From contig LDXN01000025.1 in assembly GCA_001443445.1 (NCBI GenBank), forward strand, positions 1-41,202: a stretch of DNA of 41,202 nt, given 5' to 3'. The DNA is from Candidatus Dadabacteria bacterium CSP1-2. GTDB lineage: Bacteria; Desulfobacterota_D; UBA1144; Nemesobacterales; CSP1-2. The notes under the pieces are model-generated. The model was not told where the DNA came from and made no database searches. It saw only the letters and a program-made list of their open reading frames with translations. The translations under genes and the position numbers were made by a program. Below, piece by piece: positions 1 through 8,357 of this stretch. Position 1 is the first letter of the stretch, and each line of letters starts with the position of its first letter.

Positions 1-105
1 ACAATTCGTGTAAGTTTGCATCGTCGTGTAACTATTCGGAATGATAATTGAAGAATCCTACTCCTCGCTATCAAAAAATAAATTATGGATTCTTTTACGG
101 TAACC

Positions 106-111
106 TATAAT
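106..111 (+). promoter_or_regulatory. Possible -10 box for the LLM oxidoreductase
   Basis: A perfect TATAAT lies 21 bases before the start codon at 133. The expected transcription start is near 118, which would leave a very short leader containing the AAGGAG ribosome site at 117-122. No good -35 hexamer is seen at 17 bases upstream, so this is a weak call. Confidence 0.35.
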
Positions 112-132
112 TTAAAAAGGAGCCGATGACTC

Positions 133-1146
133 ATGGAGCGCGTGGGATTAATTCTCGATGCTGAAAGTATTGCTGAGCTAGTTGAGTTGGCTAAAGAAGC
201 TGAAGATGTAAAGTTTGATTCGGTTTGGGCAACGGAGCTCTATAGAACCTCTTTCCAGCAACTCTCCGCCGTAGCACAGGCAACGCAAACGATTAAACTC
301 GGCACCGCCGTTGCCCTTGCATTTGTAAGGAGTCCATTAATTACAGCGCTTACTGCACTAGATCTTGATGAGATTTCAAGCGGCAGATTAATACTTGGAC
401 TTGGAACAGGAGCAAAGCGCACAAACGAGTTGTGGCATGGAGTAACTCACGGAAAGCCCGTATCACGAATCAAAGAATGCATCGAGGTAATCCGCCTTAT
501 TATGAATAAGTCCCATTTAGATGGCCCCATTTCTTACGCGGGGGATTACTACAATATCAATACAAGGGGCTACCACCGTCCTTTTAAACCCTTGCGTTCA
601 AATATCCCTATTTATCTAGCTGCGGTCGGAAAATATATGGCTCAGGCTGTGGGAGAGGTTGCAGATGGATACCTTGGGCATGTTGTTTGTTCGCTTAGGT
701 ATATCAAGGATGTAGTTAATCCGAACATAAAGAGCGGACTGGAGCGTTCCCGAAGAAGCCGAAAGGATTTTGACCTTGCTTCAATTATTACTTGCGCTGT
801 TTCAAACAATGAGAGTGAGGCAAAGCAGGCAGCCCGTGCTACTATAGCATTTTATGCCACTGTTCGTACATATGAGCCTCCTTTTAAGATGCATGGGTTT
901 GAGAAAGAGGCTCAGAAGATCAGAGAGGCGTTTTTTAAAAGGGATATTAAATCTATGATTGAAAACGTAACCGACGATATGGTTGAAACATTCGCAATAG
1001 TAGGAGATGCGGATGAATGCCTAAAGAGAATAAATGAATATAGGGAGTACATAGACTTACCAATCCTTAGCGCACCACATTATTTTCTTGATTTTGATGA
1101 GGTCAAAGAGTACCAGAGGGCTATTTTGGAGACATTTGGAAAGTGA
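133..1146 (+). CDS. LLM-class flavin/F420-dependent oxidoreductase
   Basis: This 337-residue protein belongs to the luciferase-like monooxygenase (TIM-barrel) family. The N-terminal strand, the FDSVWATE segment near residue 28, the LGTAV segment near 56 and the SGRLILGLGTG segment near 83-93 are the family's usual landmarks. It resembles the branch often annotated as F420-dependent (MSMEG_2516-like), but the cofactor, FMN or F420, cannot be read from the sequence and the substrate is unknown. The start is ATG at 133 with AAGGAG about 10 bases upstream. It is transcribed alone: the next gene is on the other strand, after a repeat-filled spacer. A decayed relative lies at 13872-14258. Confidence 0.85.
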   Translation: MERVGLILDAESIAELVELAKEAEDVKFDSVWATELYRTSFQQLSAVAQATQTIKLGTAVALAFVRSPLITALTALDLDEISSGRLILGLGTGAKRTNELWHGVTHGKPVSRIKECIEVIRLIMNKSHLDGPISYAGDYYNINTRGYHRPFKPLRSNIPIYLAAVGKYMAQAVGEVADGYLGHVVCSLRYIKDVVNPNIKSGLERSRRSRKDFDLASIITCAVSNNESEAKQAARATIAFYATVRTYEPPFKMHGFEKEAQKIREAFFKRDIKSMIENVTDDMVETFAIVGDADECLKRINEYREYIDLPILSAPHYFLDFDEVKEYQRAILETFGK

Positions 1147-1179
1147 TGCCATTCTATAAAAAAGTAGAATATTCAAAAG

Positions 1180-1411
1180 GTTGTCATCGCACTTCGTTAA
1201 GCTCGGTGTAAACTCCGCGATGTGATCTCATCTTCTTCTGTCACTGCGAGCGTTGCGGTTCCCTAATTACCCTCCCTCTTGATCGCTACCACAGATCCCA
1301 GCGAAGCAGTCCCTTTGAGATTCCTCACCGTTCCTTCGCTTAGACTCAGGACAGGGTTCAGAATGACAATCTGTGCTAGATTGCTTCGTAACTTCATTTC
1401 TCACAATGACA
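1180..1411. repeat. Composite repeat, family A (AGATTGCTTCG / CGCAATGACA type)
   Basis: The 318-base spacer 1147-1464 holds no convincing gene. It contains degenerate copies of inverted words: TTGTCATCGC at 1181, TCACTGCGAG near 1241, GAAGCAGTCCC near 1304, AGATTGCTTCG near 1378 and CACAATGACA at 1402. Together they look like several rounds of insertion and decay of one inverted-repeat element. The same words recur at 2235-2265 and 6460-6610. Confidence 0.7.
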
Positions 1412-1464
1412 AGCGATGGCTTCCGCTGTTTAATGAAAAAGATTATATATTGTTTTATAGCACA

Positions 1465-2148
1465 CTAATCCTCTTTAACCCCAACATAAATAATCACCGT
1501 TCCCATTGTAAGCTCTATTGGTTTTTTCACCGTAAATCCTGCTTCTTCCATCAGCTTAATGAAACTTTCCCTTTGAGGAAACATAGGAATGGAGTCTACA
1601 AGGTACTTGTATTCATTTCTCTTTCCAAAAAACGATCCGAGAAATGGAAACATGTTTCTAATGTAAGACATATATAGAGGAGCAAAAAGCCTATTTCGAG
1701 GTACAGCAAACTCTAGAATTCCTACTCTGCCCCCGGGTTTTAGAACCCTATTCATTTCTTTGAGGGATGTAAGGGGATCAACAGTATTTCTGATTCCAAA
1801 GGCTATTGTTATGGCATCATATGTTCCATCTTTAAATGGTAGGCTCTCAGCAACCCCCTCGACTAAATCAATTTTCTTTTTGACTCCGGCTGTTTCGAGC
1901 TTTGTATGAGCGAGATCTAGCATTTGCTTACTTGGATCAATGCCTATTGCAAAACACCCATTCCACCTCTTCACAACCTCAATCGCTACCTCTGCTGTTC
2001 CTGTAGCTATGTCAAGTACAAGGTTTGAACTTCTTATCTCCTCAGCCAGTCTTCTTCTCCAGGATTTATCCGTTCCAAAGCTGAGTAAGGTATTTAGCAG
2101 GTCATAGTGTTCTGCAACTCTATTAAAAATGGATTTTGTTTCAGGCAT
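1465..2148 (-). CDS. ubiE: Demethylmenaquinone/ubiquinone C-methyltransferase (MenG/UbiE)
   Basis: This 227-residue protein is a class I SAM-dependent methyltransferase that would methylate the quinone ring in the last or a late step of menaquinone (or ubiquinone) synthesis, at the membrane face. SAM motif I is VLDIATGT at residues 44-51. The family-specific AFGIRN lies at 116-121, LKPGGR at 136-141 and the YLVDSI-FP segment at 182-191. The length fits the family. Whether the organism uses menaquinone or ubiquinone is not visible here, so menG is the equally valid name. It is followed downstream by repeat A1 and lies 135 bases after metF on the same strand, with repeat A2 between them. Confidence 0.93.
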   Translation of the reverse strand: MPETKSIFNRVAEHYDLLNTLLSFGTDKSWRRRLAEEIRSSNLVLDIATGTAEVAIEVVKRWNGCFAIGIDPSKQMLDLAHTKLETAGVKKKIDLVEGVAESLPFKDGTYDAITIAFGIRNTVDPLTSLKEMNRVLKPGGRVGILEFAVPRNRLFAPLYMSYIRNMFPFLGSFFGKRNEYKYLVDSIPMFPQRESFIKLMEEAGFTVKKPIELTMGTVIIYVGVKED

Positions 2149-2234
2149 ATTTTTTCAGATAAAGCAGGTTATACACGCATACACTACAGTCAGTTGACTA
2201 ATAACCTTTTTTTATTTTGAGAAACGATATAAAT

Positions 2235-2265
2235 GTGAGATTGCTTCACTACGTTCGCAATGACA
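2235..2265. repeat. Family A element, short copy
   Basis: A minimal family A copy reads GAGATTGCTTCAC then TACGTTCGCAATGACA, in the metF-ubiE spacer. GATTGCTTC and the terminal CGCAATGACA match the parts at 6477 and 6519, so it is the clearest single unit of the family. Confidence 0.65.
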
Positions 2266-2283
2266 CCTGTTCTACCATAGAAC

Positions 2284-3168
2284 CTAAACCCGCAGGGCCT
2301 CAATAATCTTCCGAATGTGTGTGGATTTATTGAGTACATAGAAATGGATGCCTGATACACCATGTGAAAGAAGATCCTTCGCTTGGCGTATACATTGACG
2401 TATTCCGATTTCACTTGCCTTTTCATCATCGTCTGCGGCGCTCTCTAGTTCTAGCTGTAACTCATGGGGTATGCTAGAGCCGCACATAGAGGTTATACGT
2501 TTAATCTGCTTTACAGAAAGAATTGGCATAAGTCCTGGAATGATTGGGACAGTTATACCGGCAGTGCGTGCCCTTTCCACGAAGTTAAAGAAAAATTCAT
2601 TATCAAAAAAGAGTTGAGTAATTATGATATCGCCTCCTGCTTCAACCTTGCGCTTAAGGTTGGCTATATCTATTTCCATGCTCGGCGCTTCTATATGCTT
2701 TTCTGGATAACCGGCAACAGCGATACCAAAGGGTTCTTGACCCTTCTCACTTTCTAAACGGCGGATGTGCTCAACTAATTGATTTGCATGTGCATAACCG
2801 TCGGAGGGCGGAATAAAGGTTTTATCACCTTGAGGAGGGTCGCCGCGTAGGGCAACTATATTTCTTATAGAAGAATCAGAAATCCTCCTAAGGATTTCAT
2901 CTAGCTCGTTACGTGATGCTCCTACACAGGTGAGGTGGCACGCGGTTTCCATTTTATACACGTTTTTTATTAGCGAGGCGATTTCGAGTGTCCTATGCTG
3001 AGTTGAACCCATAGCTCCGTATGTCACTGTGATGTAATCTGGACCAAGAGCTACTAGTTCAGGAATAATCTCTAGGAGGGGTCCCATTCCCTTATCTGTT
3101 TTTGGCGGAAAGATCTCGAAGGATATTATCGGTTTTCCGCCATCTTTGAAATACTCTGGGAAGCGCAT
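2284..3168 (-). CDS. metF: 5,10-methylenetetrahydrofolate reductase
   Basis: This 294-residue protein is a flavin (FAD) TIM-barrel enzyme that reduces methylene-THF to methyl-THF for methionine synthesis. SFEIFPPK at residues 16-23 carries the catalytic Glu18. VTYGAMGSTQHRT near 48-60, HLTCVG near 78, LRGDPP near 107, AGYPEKHIEA near 152 and ITQLFFD near 183 are the family's folate and FAD site segments. Length matches E. coli MetF. The start ATG (3166-3168) faces the gmk gene across a 248-base divergent spacer. No SAM riboswitch or Met-box could be recognised upstream. Confidence 0.96.
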   Translation of the reverse strand: MRFPEYFKDGGKPIISFEIFPPKTDKGMGPLLEIIPELVALGPDYITVTYGAMGSTQHRTLEIASLIKNVYKMETACHLTCVGASRNELDEILRRISDSSIRNIVALRGDPPQGDKTFIPPSDGYAHANQLVEHIRRLESEKGQEPFGIAVAGYPEKHIEAPSMEIDIANLKRKVEAGGDIIITQLFFDNEFFFNFVERARTAGITVPIIPGLMPILSVKQIKRITSMCGSSIPHELQLELESAADDDEKASEIGIRQCIRQAKDLLSHGVSGIHFYVLNKSTHIRKIIEALRV

Positions 3169-3416
3169 GAGCTTTATTAAATGATCTTAGTAACTTAATA
3201 CACTTGCCTTTTAATTGTTGACTTTGACTTGGGAGAACGACAAATCAACCATTTTTTTAAATAGGATCAAAAAATTTTGAAAGAATATTCGAGCCATAAT
3301 TTTCACTTTTTAAGGAGTATTGTCAAATAAGATGAGGTTCTAACAAATGTCTTCCAATTGCAAATTGTGTAAAGGTATCCTAAACTTATAAAAAGTTGTA
3401 ATAATCCTTTGAAATC

Positions 3417-3998
3417 ATGCGAGAAGGAATCATCTTTGTAGTTTCTGGTCCATCAGGAAGTGGAAAAACGACGCTTACAAGGCGTGTGATTAAAATGGTT
3501 GAAAATCTTAGCTTTTCAGTTTCCTTTACGACCAGACAACAAAGACCAGGCGAGGTGGACGGAATAGATTATAGATTTATCTCTGAGAATGAATTCGATG
3601 AGATGGTTAAAAGTAATAGGTTTGCTGAATGGGCTCAAGTTCATGACCACCGCTACGGAACTCCAGTTGAGGAGATCGACCGTATAAGGACATCAGGTGT
3701 TGATCTCCTTTTAGACATAGATTCACAAGGGGCAAAAAGTATAAGAAAGAGGTGTGATTCGGGCGTTTACATCTTCATTATCCCACCAACATTTGATGTT
3801 TTAAAAGATAGGATCATGAGAAGGGAAGGTGAGCGAACGGATGAAGTTGCAAGAAGGATCGAGGATTCAATAAATGAGATGGAGGAAATCCACTCCTATG
3901 ATTACATTATTATTAATGACTCATTAGATGAAGCGGTAAATAAATTAAAAGCTGTGATAATTGCTGAGAGGTGCAAGAGAGAAAGGGTATTAAAATGA
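3417..3998 (+). CDS. gmk: Guanylate kinase
   Basis: This 193-residue cytosolic enzyme phosphorylates GMP (dGMP) to GDP. The P-loop GPSGSGKT lies at residues 11-18. SFTTRQQRPGEVDGIDYRF follows at 35-53 as the GMP-binding segment, and the lid region carries RRE-ER near 133. The start is ATG at 3417 with no clear Shine-Dalgarno. A weak promoter (TTGCAA at 3358, TAAACT at 3381, 17-base spacer) is possible. The omega-subunit gene rpoZ, commonly next to gmk in related bacteria, is absent. Instead a nested repeat separates gmk from the (p)ppGpp synthetase. Confidence 0.96.
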   Translation: MREGIIFVVSGPSGSGKTTLTRRVIKMVENLSFSVSFTTRQQRPGEVDGIDYRFISENEFDEMVKSNRFAEWAQVHDHRYGTPVEEIDRIRTSGVDLLLDIDSQGAKSIRKRCDSGVYIFIIPPTFDVLKDRIMRREGERTDEVARRIEDSINEMEEIHSYDYIIINDSLDEAVNKLKAVIIAERCKRERVLK

Positions 3999-4023
3999 CT
4001 TAAGGACTTTTAAAGATGCAACT

Positions 4024-4165
4024 TCAGCCACTAAGACACCAGGGCACAATGTTAGGAATTAGGAATTCGGGTTTGGGAATTAGGGGTATCCAATCCTAAT
4101 TCCTTAAGAAAAACTTAGTGTCGCCTCGCCTGAGCTCGACGCAGGCTTTGTGGCTAAATAGTTAC
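4024..4165. repeat. Family E element, copy 1 (contains B1)
   Basis: The left arm CAGCCACTAAGACACC starts at 4024 and the right arm ends GTGGCTAAATAGTTAC at 4165. They form an imperfect inverted repeat with AGCCAC paired to GTGGCT. A family B element fills the centre. The same outer arms recur at 37354-37502. Confidence 0.7.
4051..4109. repeat. Family B element, copy 1, nested in E1
   Basis: The left arm iterates TTAGGAATTAGGAATT and the right arm reads ATCCTAATTCCTTAA. It lies wholly between the two arms of E1, which suggests that it inserted into a pre-existing E element. Confidence 0.65.
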
Positions 4166-4179
4166 TTGGGAATAAAACT

Positions 4180-6336
4180 ATGTTGAGATTAAACGACATC
4201 GTTGAAAAGGTTACCTCATACCTTCCTGAAGCCGATGTAGAGGTTATTAAAAGGGCTTATGTCTACTCTGCTAAGGTTCATGCAGGACAAAAAAGAAGTT
4301 CAGGAGAATCTTACCTAGGCCATCCTCTTGAGGTAGCGGGGATACTTGCAGATTTGAGGCTAGATTTGTCATCTGTAGTAACAGGGCTTCTTCACGATAC
4401 AGTGGAGGATACACTTGCAACCCTTGATGAGATTGAAGCACTTTTTGGTAAGGAGGTTGCACTTCTTGTTGATGGTGTTACAAAAATAAGCAAGCTACCA
4501 TTCACTTCAAAGATCGAGGAACAGGCAGAGAGTTTCAGGAAACTATTCCTGGCAACGGCAAAGGATATAAGGGTTGTTCTTGTTAAGCTTGCAGACAGGC
4601 TTCATAACATGCGCACATTAGAATACCTTCCTGAGGATCGTCAGAAGAGAATTTCTAAGGAAACTCTTGAAATTTATTCTCCTCTTGCACATAGGCTTGG
4701 TATTTACTGGATAAGAACAGAGCTTGAGGATCTCTCTTTTCGTTTTCTAAATCCCGAGGAGTATGAAAATATTTCAAAACTAATTGCAAAAAAGAAAAAG
4801 GAATGGGAGAAATACGTTGAGTCAGTAAAAGGCATACTTGAGAAGCAACTCATGGAGTTTGGTATAAAGGCAGAAATAACTGGCAGGTTTAAGCATATTT
4901 ACGCAATTTACAACAAGATGCAAACACAGAATCTTGAGTTCGATCAGGTGCATGATGTTATAGCCTTCAGGATTATTACAAGCTCACTTAGAGAATGCTA
5001 TGAGGCTCTTGGTGCAGTTCATGCAGCTTGGAAACCAGTTCCAGGAAGATTCAAGGACTACATTGCTCTTCCAAAGGGAAACGGGTACCAGACTCTTCAC
5101 ACAACGGTTATTGGTCCATTTGGTGAAAGAATGGAGGTTCAGATCAGGACCCAAAGAATGCACGAGATTGCAGAATACGGTATAGCAGCTCACTGGAAAT
5201 ATAAAGAGGGAAGGATCGAAGCCGCGGAGAGCGATAAAATCTATGCCAGCTTAAGGCAGCTTCTTGAATGGAAGGATATAAAAGACCCGACAGAATTTCT
5301 TGAAGCGGTTAAGGGCGAATTAATTCCTAATATGGTTTATGTGTTTACCCCAAAGGGGGATCTAAAAGAGCTTCCTAATGGAGCTACTCCAGTTGATTTT
5401 GCATATTCGATTCATACGGAGGTTGGAAACCACTGCACAAGGGCAAGGGCAAATGGGAAGCTAGTTCCGCTTGATTATAAGCTAAGAAGCGGCGACACAG
5501 TAGAAATTGCCACGTTACCAGACAAAAAACCCAGTCGCGACTGGCTTAGGTTTGTAATTACATCTCGTGCTAAGACAAAGATTCGTTCATTGCTTAGAAC
5601 GGAAGAAAGGGAGCAATCGAAGCTCGTAGGGAAATCTATATGTGAGAGGAAATTCAAACAGCATGGTCTTGATTATCAAAAGATGTTAAAGAGCGGTGAG
5701 CTTAATACACCACTTAGTGAGCTTGGATTTAAGGAAATAGACGAGTTTTATTTGGCTCTTGGCTATGGCAAGGTTTCTGTAACGGAGCTTTTAAAACGCA
5801 TTCTTCCAAAGGAAAAGCTGGAGGGTTTGCCTGAGAAGGAATCTATGCTTGAGAGGATAATACAGACCCTCACACGCTCGACGAAAAGCGGAGTTCTAGT
5901 TAAAGGTTTCGATGATGTGATGATTAGGTTTGGAAACTGCTGCACTCCTCTTCCTGGAGAAAACATTGTTGGATACATAACAAGAGGCCGCGGAATTACA
6001 ATACATAAACACAACTGTTCCCAGCTTCTTGACGTTGATCCTGCAAGAAAGATAGACGTTGCCTGGGACAGAGGCTTTAAGGAAACTAGGCCTGCAAGGA
6101 TTGAGGTTATATGTGCAGACCGTCCTGGAATATTATCAAGCATCACGCGCTCTATTGCGTCGTCTGATATAAACATATCTAAAGCCGAAATCCATTCAAC
6201 TGATGACGAGAGAGCTATAGGGAAATTTGAGATAGCGGTTTTGGATTTGAACCAACTAGAAGGTGTCATGAAGTCAATAAAAAGGTTAAAAGGGGTTATC
6301 TCTGTAGAGAGAGTATTAGGGGCTGAGGAAATCTAG
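4180..6336 (+). CDS. spoT: Bifunctional (p)ppGpp synthetase/hydrolase RelA/SpoT
   Basis: This 718-residue protein is the long RSH form that makes and degrades (p)ppGpp. The hydrolase domain has HDTVED at residues 72-77 with an intact HD pair, plus the downstream LADRLHNMRT near 137-146. The synthetase domain contains GRFKHIYAIYNKM near 235 and the PGRFKDYIA/GNGYQTLHT segments near 288-308. RxKD rather than ExDD there is the pattern of bifunctional enzymes. A TGS domain follows (VYVFTPKGDLKELP, near 386), then a Cys-containing conserved region (FGNCCTPLPG, near 584) and a C-terminal ACT domain (about 645-718). The ATG at 4180 lacks a strong ribosome site. Confidence 0.96.
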   Translation: MLRLNDIVEKVTSYLPEADVEVIKRAYVYSAKVHAGQKRSSGESYLGHPLEVAGILADLRLDLSSVVTGLLHDTVEDTLATLDEIEALFGKEVALLVDGVTKISKLPFTSKIEEQAESFRKLFLATAKDIRVVLVKLADRLHNMRTLEYLPEDRQKRISKETLEIYSPLAHRLGIYWIRTELEDLSFRFLNPEEYENISKLIAKKKKEWEKYVESVKGILEKQLMEFGIKAEITGRFKHIYAIYNKMQTQNLEFDQVHDVIAFRIITSSLRECYEALGAVHAAWKPVPGRFKDYIALPKGNGYQTLHTTVIGPFGERMEVQIRTQRMHEIAEYGIAAHWKYKEGRIEAAESDKIYASLRQLLEWKDIKDPTEFLEAVKGELIPNMVYVFTPKGDLKELPNGATPVDFAYSIHTEVGNHCTRARANGKLVPLDYKLRSGDTVEIATLPDKKPSRDWLRFVITSRAKTKIRSLLRTEEREQSKLVGKSICERKFKQHGLDYQKMLKSGELNTPLSELGFKEIDEFYLALGYGKVSVTELLKRILPKEKLEGLPEKESMLERIIQTLTRSTKSGVLVKGFDDVMIRFGNCCTPLPGENIVGYITRGRGITIHKHNCSQLLDVDPARKIDVAWDRGFKETRPARIEVICADRPGILSSITRSIASSDINISKAEIHSTDDERAIGKFEIAVLDLNQLEGVMKSIKRLKGVISVERVLGAEEI

Positions 6337-6372
6337 ATTGATGAAGATTCCTTCAACAAGATACAAAAAGGC

Positions 6373-6610
6373 TTGATAGCTCTGCTAGAGCTATCAATGA
6401 CATTTCAAGAGCCGTTTATTACGAGGAACACTTCGCATGTGCTCAGCACTGGCTCAGAGGCGATTCTAAAAACGAGATTGCTTGACGGAGCTTGCACTGA
6501 ACGAAGTGAATGTGTTCGCAATGACAACACGCGAATGTCATTGCGAGGAACCCTTCGTCTAGCTCAGGATAAACTCCATGACGAAGCAATCCCTTTGAGA
6601 TTCCTCAGTA
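6373..6610. repeat. Composite repeat, family A, with a perfect 11-bp hairpin
   Basis: The spacer between spoT and lepB holds no convincing gene. It opens with a perfect hairpin: TTGATAGCTCT at 6373-6383, a 3-base loop, and AGAGCTATCAA at 6387-6397. Family A words follow: GAGATTGCTTGACG near 6474, CGCAATGACA near 6519, TGTCATTGCGAGGAAC near 6537 and GACGAAGCAATCCC near 6580. The hairpin lacks a T-tract, so it is not a classic terminator. The remaining 6611-6741 shows only a stray TATAAT at 6650. Confidence 0.7.
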
Positions 6611-6741
6611 CTCCTTAGGTAATGATCAGGTTCATTACTGCAGCCAGGATATAATCTTCGACCAATTTAGCAAAATAGATTTGTATATAGATACATTAAT
6701 TCCGAATTGTGAATTCTGGGATTAGTAATTACCAGGTTTTT

Positions 6742-7725
6742 ATGCATATTGAAAGAATCCACCTTCCCATTTATACTCAAACCCTCAAGATGTTTGGAAT
6801 TTGGTCAAGGGAATCTAAAATAAAAAAGAGGGCAAAAAGATCGGTTGCTATAGCGCGATCTATTCTTAAGAGTAATATTTCAAAAATCTCCCCCGATGTA
6901 GGGAAATTAATAACGGAAAAAATCAGTCAGACTGAAAAGGCTTTAGAGGACGGCAACTTGAGAGACCTTACTATGGAAACTGAAGGTCTTGAAGGTGTGG
7001 TTGAAGAACACCTGTCTAAGTTTAGAAAATCAAGGTTAAGACAGAATATCGAGTCCCTTCTTATCGCTGTAGCGCTCGCACTTTTTATCAGAACATTTAT
7101 TGTGCAGCCATTTAAAATTCCCTCCGGATCTATGATCCCCACACTACTTGTAGGTGACCACCTTCTTGTAAATAAATTTATTTATGGGACGAGGATACCA
7201 TTTACGGATAAAATGGTTTTGCCTATTCATAATATAAATCGTGGTGACGTGATAGTATTTACCTATCCTAACTATGAGAATGACCCTTCCAGAGATGGAA
7301 TAGATTATATAAAGAGGGTGATAGGTCTTCCGGGCGATAGTATAGATATTAAAGGCAGGAATTTAAATATAAATGAAGAAGAGGTTCCTCTTAAATACCA
7401 AGGGGAGTTTCATGATGAAAGAACTGGGGTTGGTTACGATGAATATGAAGAAGATCTCTTCGGAAATAAACATCAAGTGATATATCTAAAGGGAAAGGGA
7501 TCTACAGAAAAGGGCGAGTACATCCCTGTAACAAAGGTTCCAGAGGGTTATGTATTTGTCATGGGGGACAACCGGGACAATAGCCAAGACAGCCGATTCT
7601 GGGGATTCGTGCCAGTAAAAGATATAGTTGGTAAGGCTTTTCTTATCCATTGGTCATGGGACTTTGGTAGCGAAGGTATACTAGATAAAGTCAGGTGGCA
7701 TAGAGTGCTTTCTTTAATTGAATAG
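6742..7725 (+). CDS. lepB: Signal peptidase I
   Basis: This membrane-bound serine protease removes Sec/Tat signal peptides. One membrane segment (about residues 105-121) is followed by PSGSMIPTL with catalytic Ser130 and YIKRVIGLPGD with catalytic Lys191. The box-E segment GDNRDNSQDSRFWG comes next. A cytosolic N-terminal tract of about 100 residues, Lys/Glu-rich and probably helical, precedes the membrane segment. I chose ATG 6742 (327 residues). GTG at 6709 lies in repeat-like sequence and ATG at 6790 is also possible. The gene sits in a housekeeping stretch upstream of a small membrane protein and pyrR, after a 265-base gap with no clear content. Confidence 0.93.
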   Translation: MHIERIHLPIYTQTLKMFGIWSRESKIKKRAKRSVAIARSILKSNISKISPDVGKLITEKISQTEKALEDGNLRDLTMETEGLEGVVEEHLSKFRKSRLRQNIESLLIAVALALFIRTFIVQPFKIPSGSMIPTLLVGDHLLVNKFIYGTRIPFTDKMVLPIHNINRGDVIVFTYPNYENDPSRDGIDYIKRVIGLPGDSIDIKGRNLNINEEEVPLKYQGEFHDERTGVGYDEYEEDLFGNKHQVIYLKGKGSTEKGEYIPVTKVPEGYVFVMGDNRDNSQDSRFWGFVPVKDIVGKAFLIHWSWDFGSEGILDKVRWHRVLSLIE

Positions 7726-7990
7726 TGTCGGTAGGTGCTATTATATATATCTAACTCAAAATTAGACCGCTATAAAATTGTCGACCCAAACAGAGCTAAA
7801 ATAAGTTGAATAAACCGATCTCTTAAGATTGGTGAACTAGTATCATAATAACAATGCTGTAATTAAACAACGGATTTGAGATTTATTCATGCATCTTTTG
7901 AATTGCTAGCGGCTTTATTTAATGAGAATATGGAAGTAATATATTGATAAAACTGTTTATTAACTTGATTTAAACCATGAGGGTTATCAT

Positions 7991-8350
7991 ATGAGTGCAA
8001 AGATGATATTTTGGATTCTAGTTTTGGTGCTTGTTTTCTATCTGGGTTTTGAGGTAGTTCCAATATTTTATAGAGGAATATTTGGTATAAGGGCTGCTTG
8101 TAGGGAAGATGTAGAGTATTATAAAACATACGGGCGAGAGTTCGTTGTTCATCGGCTAGATGAATCACTAAATGTAAGGGGGATGCCCAAAGATAAAAGA
8201 ACATACACGGTTAGGGTAACAGACCAAGCTATTATAGTAACCATAGACTACTTTGATACAGCAGAGTTTTTCGGGGGAGAGTGTAGGTGGTGCAAAAGGG
8301 ATTTCGAATTCCATTATGAGTGTGAGGGCGCGTTAAAGAGCGTATATTAG
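7991..8350 (+). CDS. Small membrane-anchored protein of unknown function
   Basis: I do not recognise this 119-residue protein. One hydrophobic segment (about residues 5-22) is followed by a soluble part that should lie outside the cytoplasm. It contains four cysteines (37, 98, 101, 111), including a CRWC pair, and a hydrophobic/charged alternation near residues 80-115 that suggests a small beta sheet. The layout resembles DUF4845-like proteins found near lepB in other bacteria, but I see no decisive motif. It ends 7 bases before pyrR and is probably co-transcribed with it. The length and good start (ATG 7991 after GAGGG) favour a real gene. Confidence 0.65.
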   Translation: MSAKMIFWILVLVLVFYLGFEVVPIFYRGIFGIRAACREDVEYYKTYGREFVVHRLDESLNVRGMPKDKRTYTVRVTDQAIIVTIDYFDTAEFFGGECRWCKRDFEFHYECEGALKSVY

Positions 8351-8357
8351 TTTCATC

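Noticed and set aside
1279-1677. 132-codon plus-strand frame
   Set aside because: The first part is repeat A1 and the rest is antisense to ubiE. Not a gene.
3169-3416. SAM riboswitch or Met-box before metF
   Set aside because: No recognisable conserved core or paired helices on the minus strand; only A/T-rich sequence.
3999-4179. rpoZ after gmk
   Set aside because: The spacer holds only the nested E1/B1 repeat; no omega-like frame is present.
5763-6269. 168-codon frame opposite the end of spoT
   Set aside because: It lies antisense to the conserved ACT and Cys-rich regions of spoT; no ribosome site and no recognisable product.
6373-6618. 81-codon frame after spoT
   Set aside because: It is entirely composite repeat A3, including its hairpin.
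7726-8357. PyrR-responsive attenuator before pyrR
   Set aside because: I found no conserved PyrR-binding loop and no terminator hairpin with a T-tract in this stretch.
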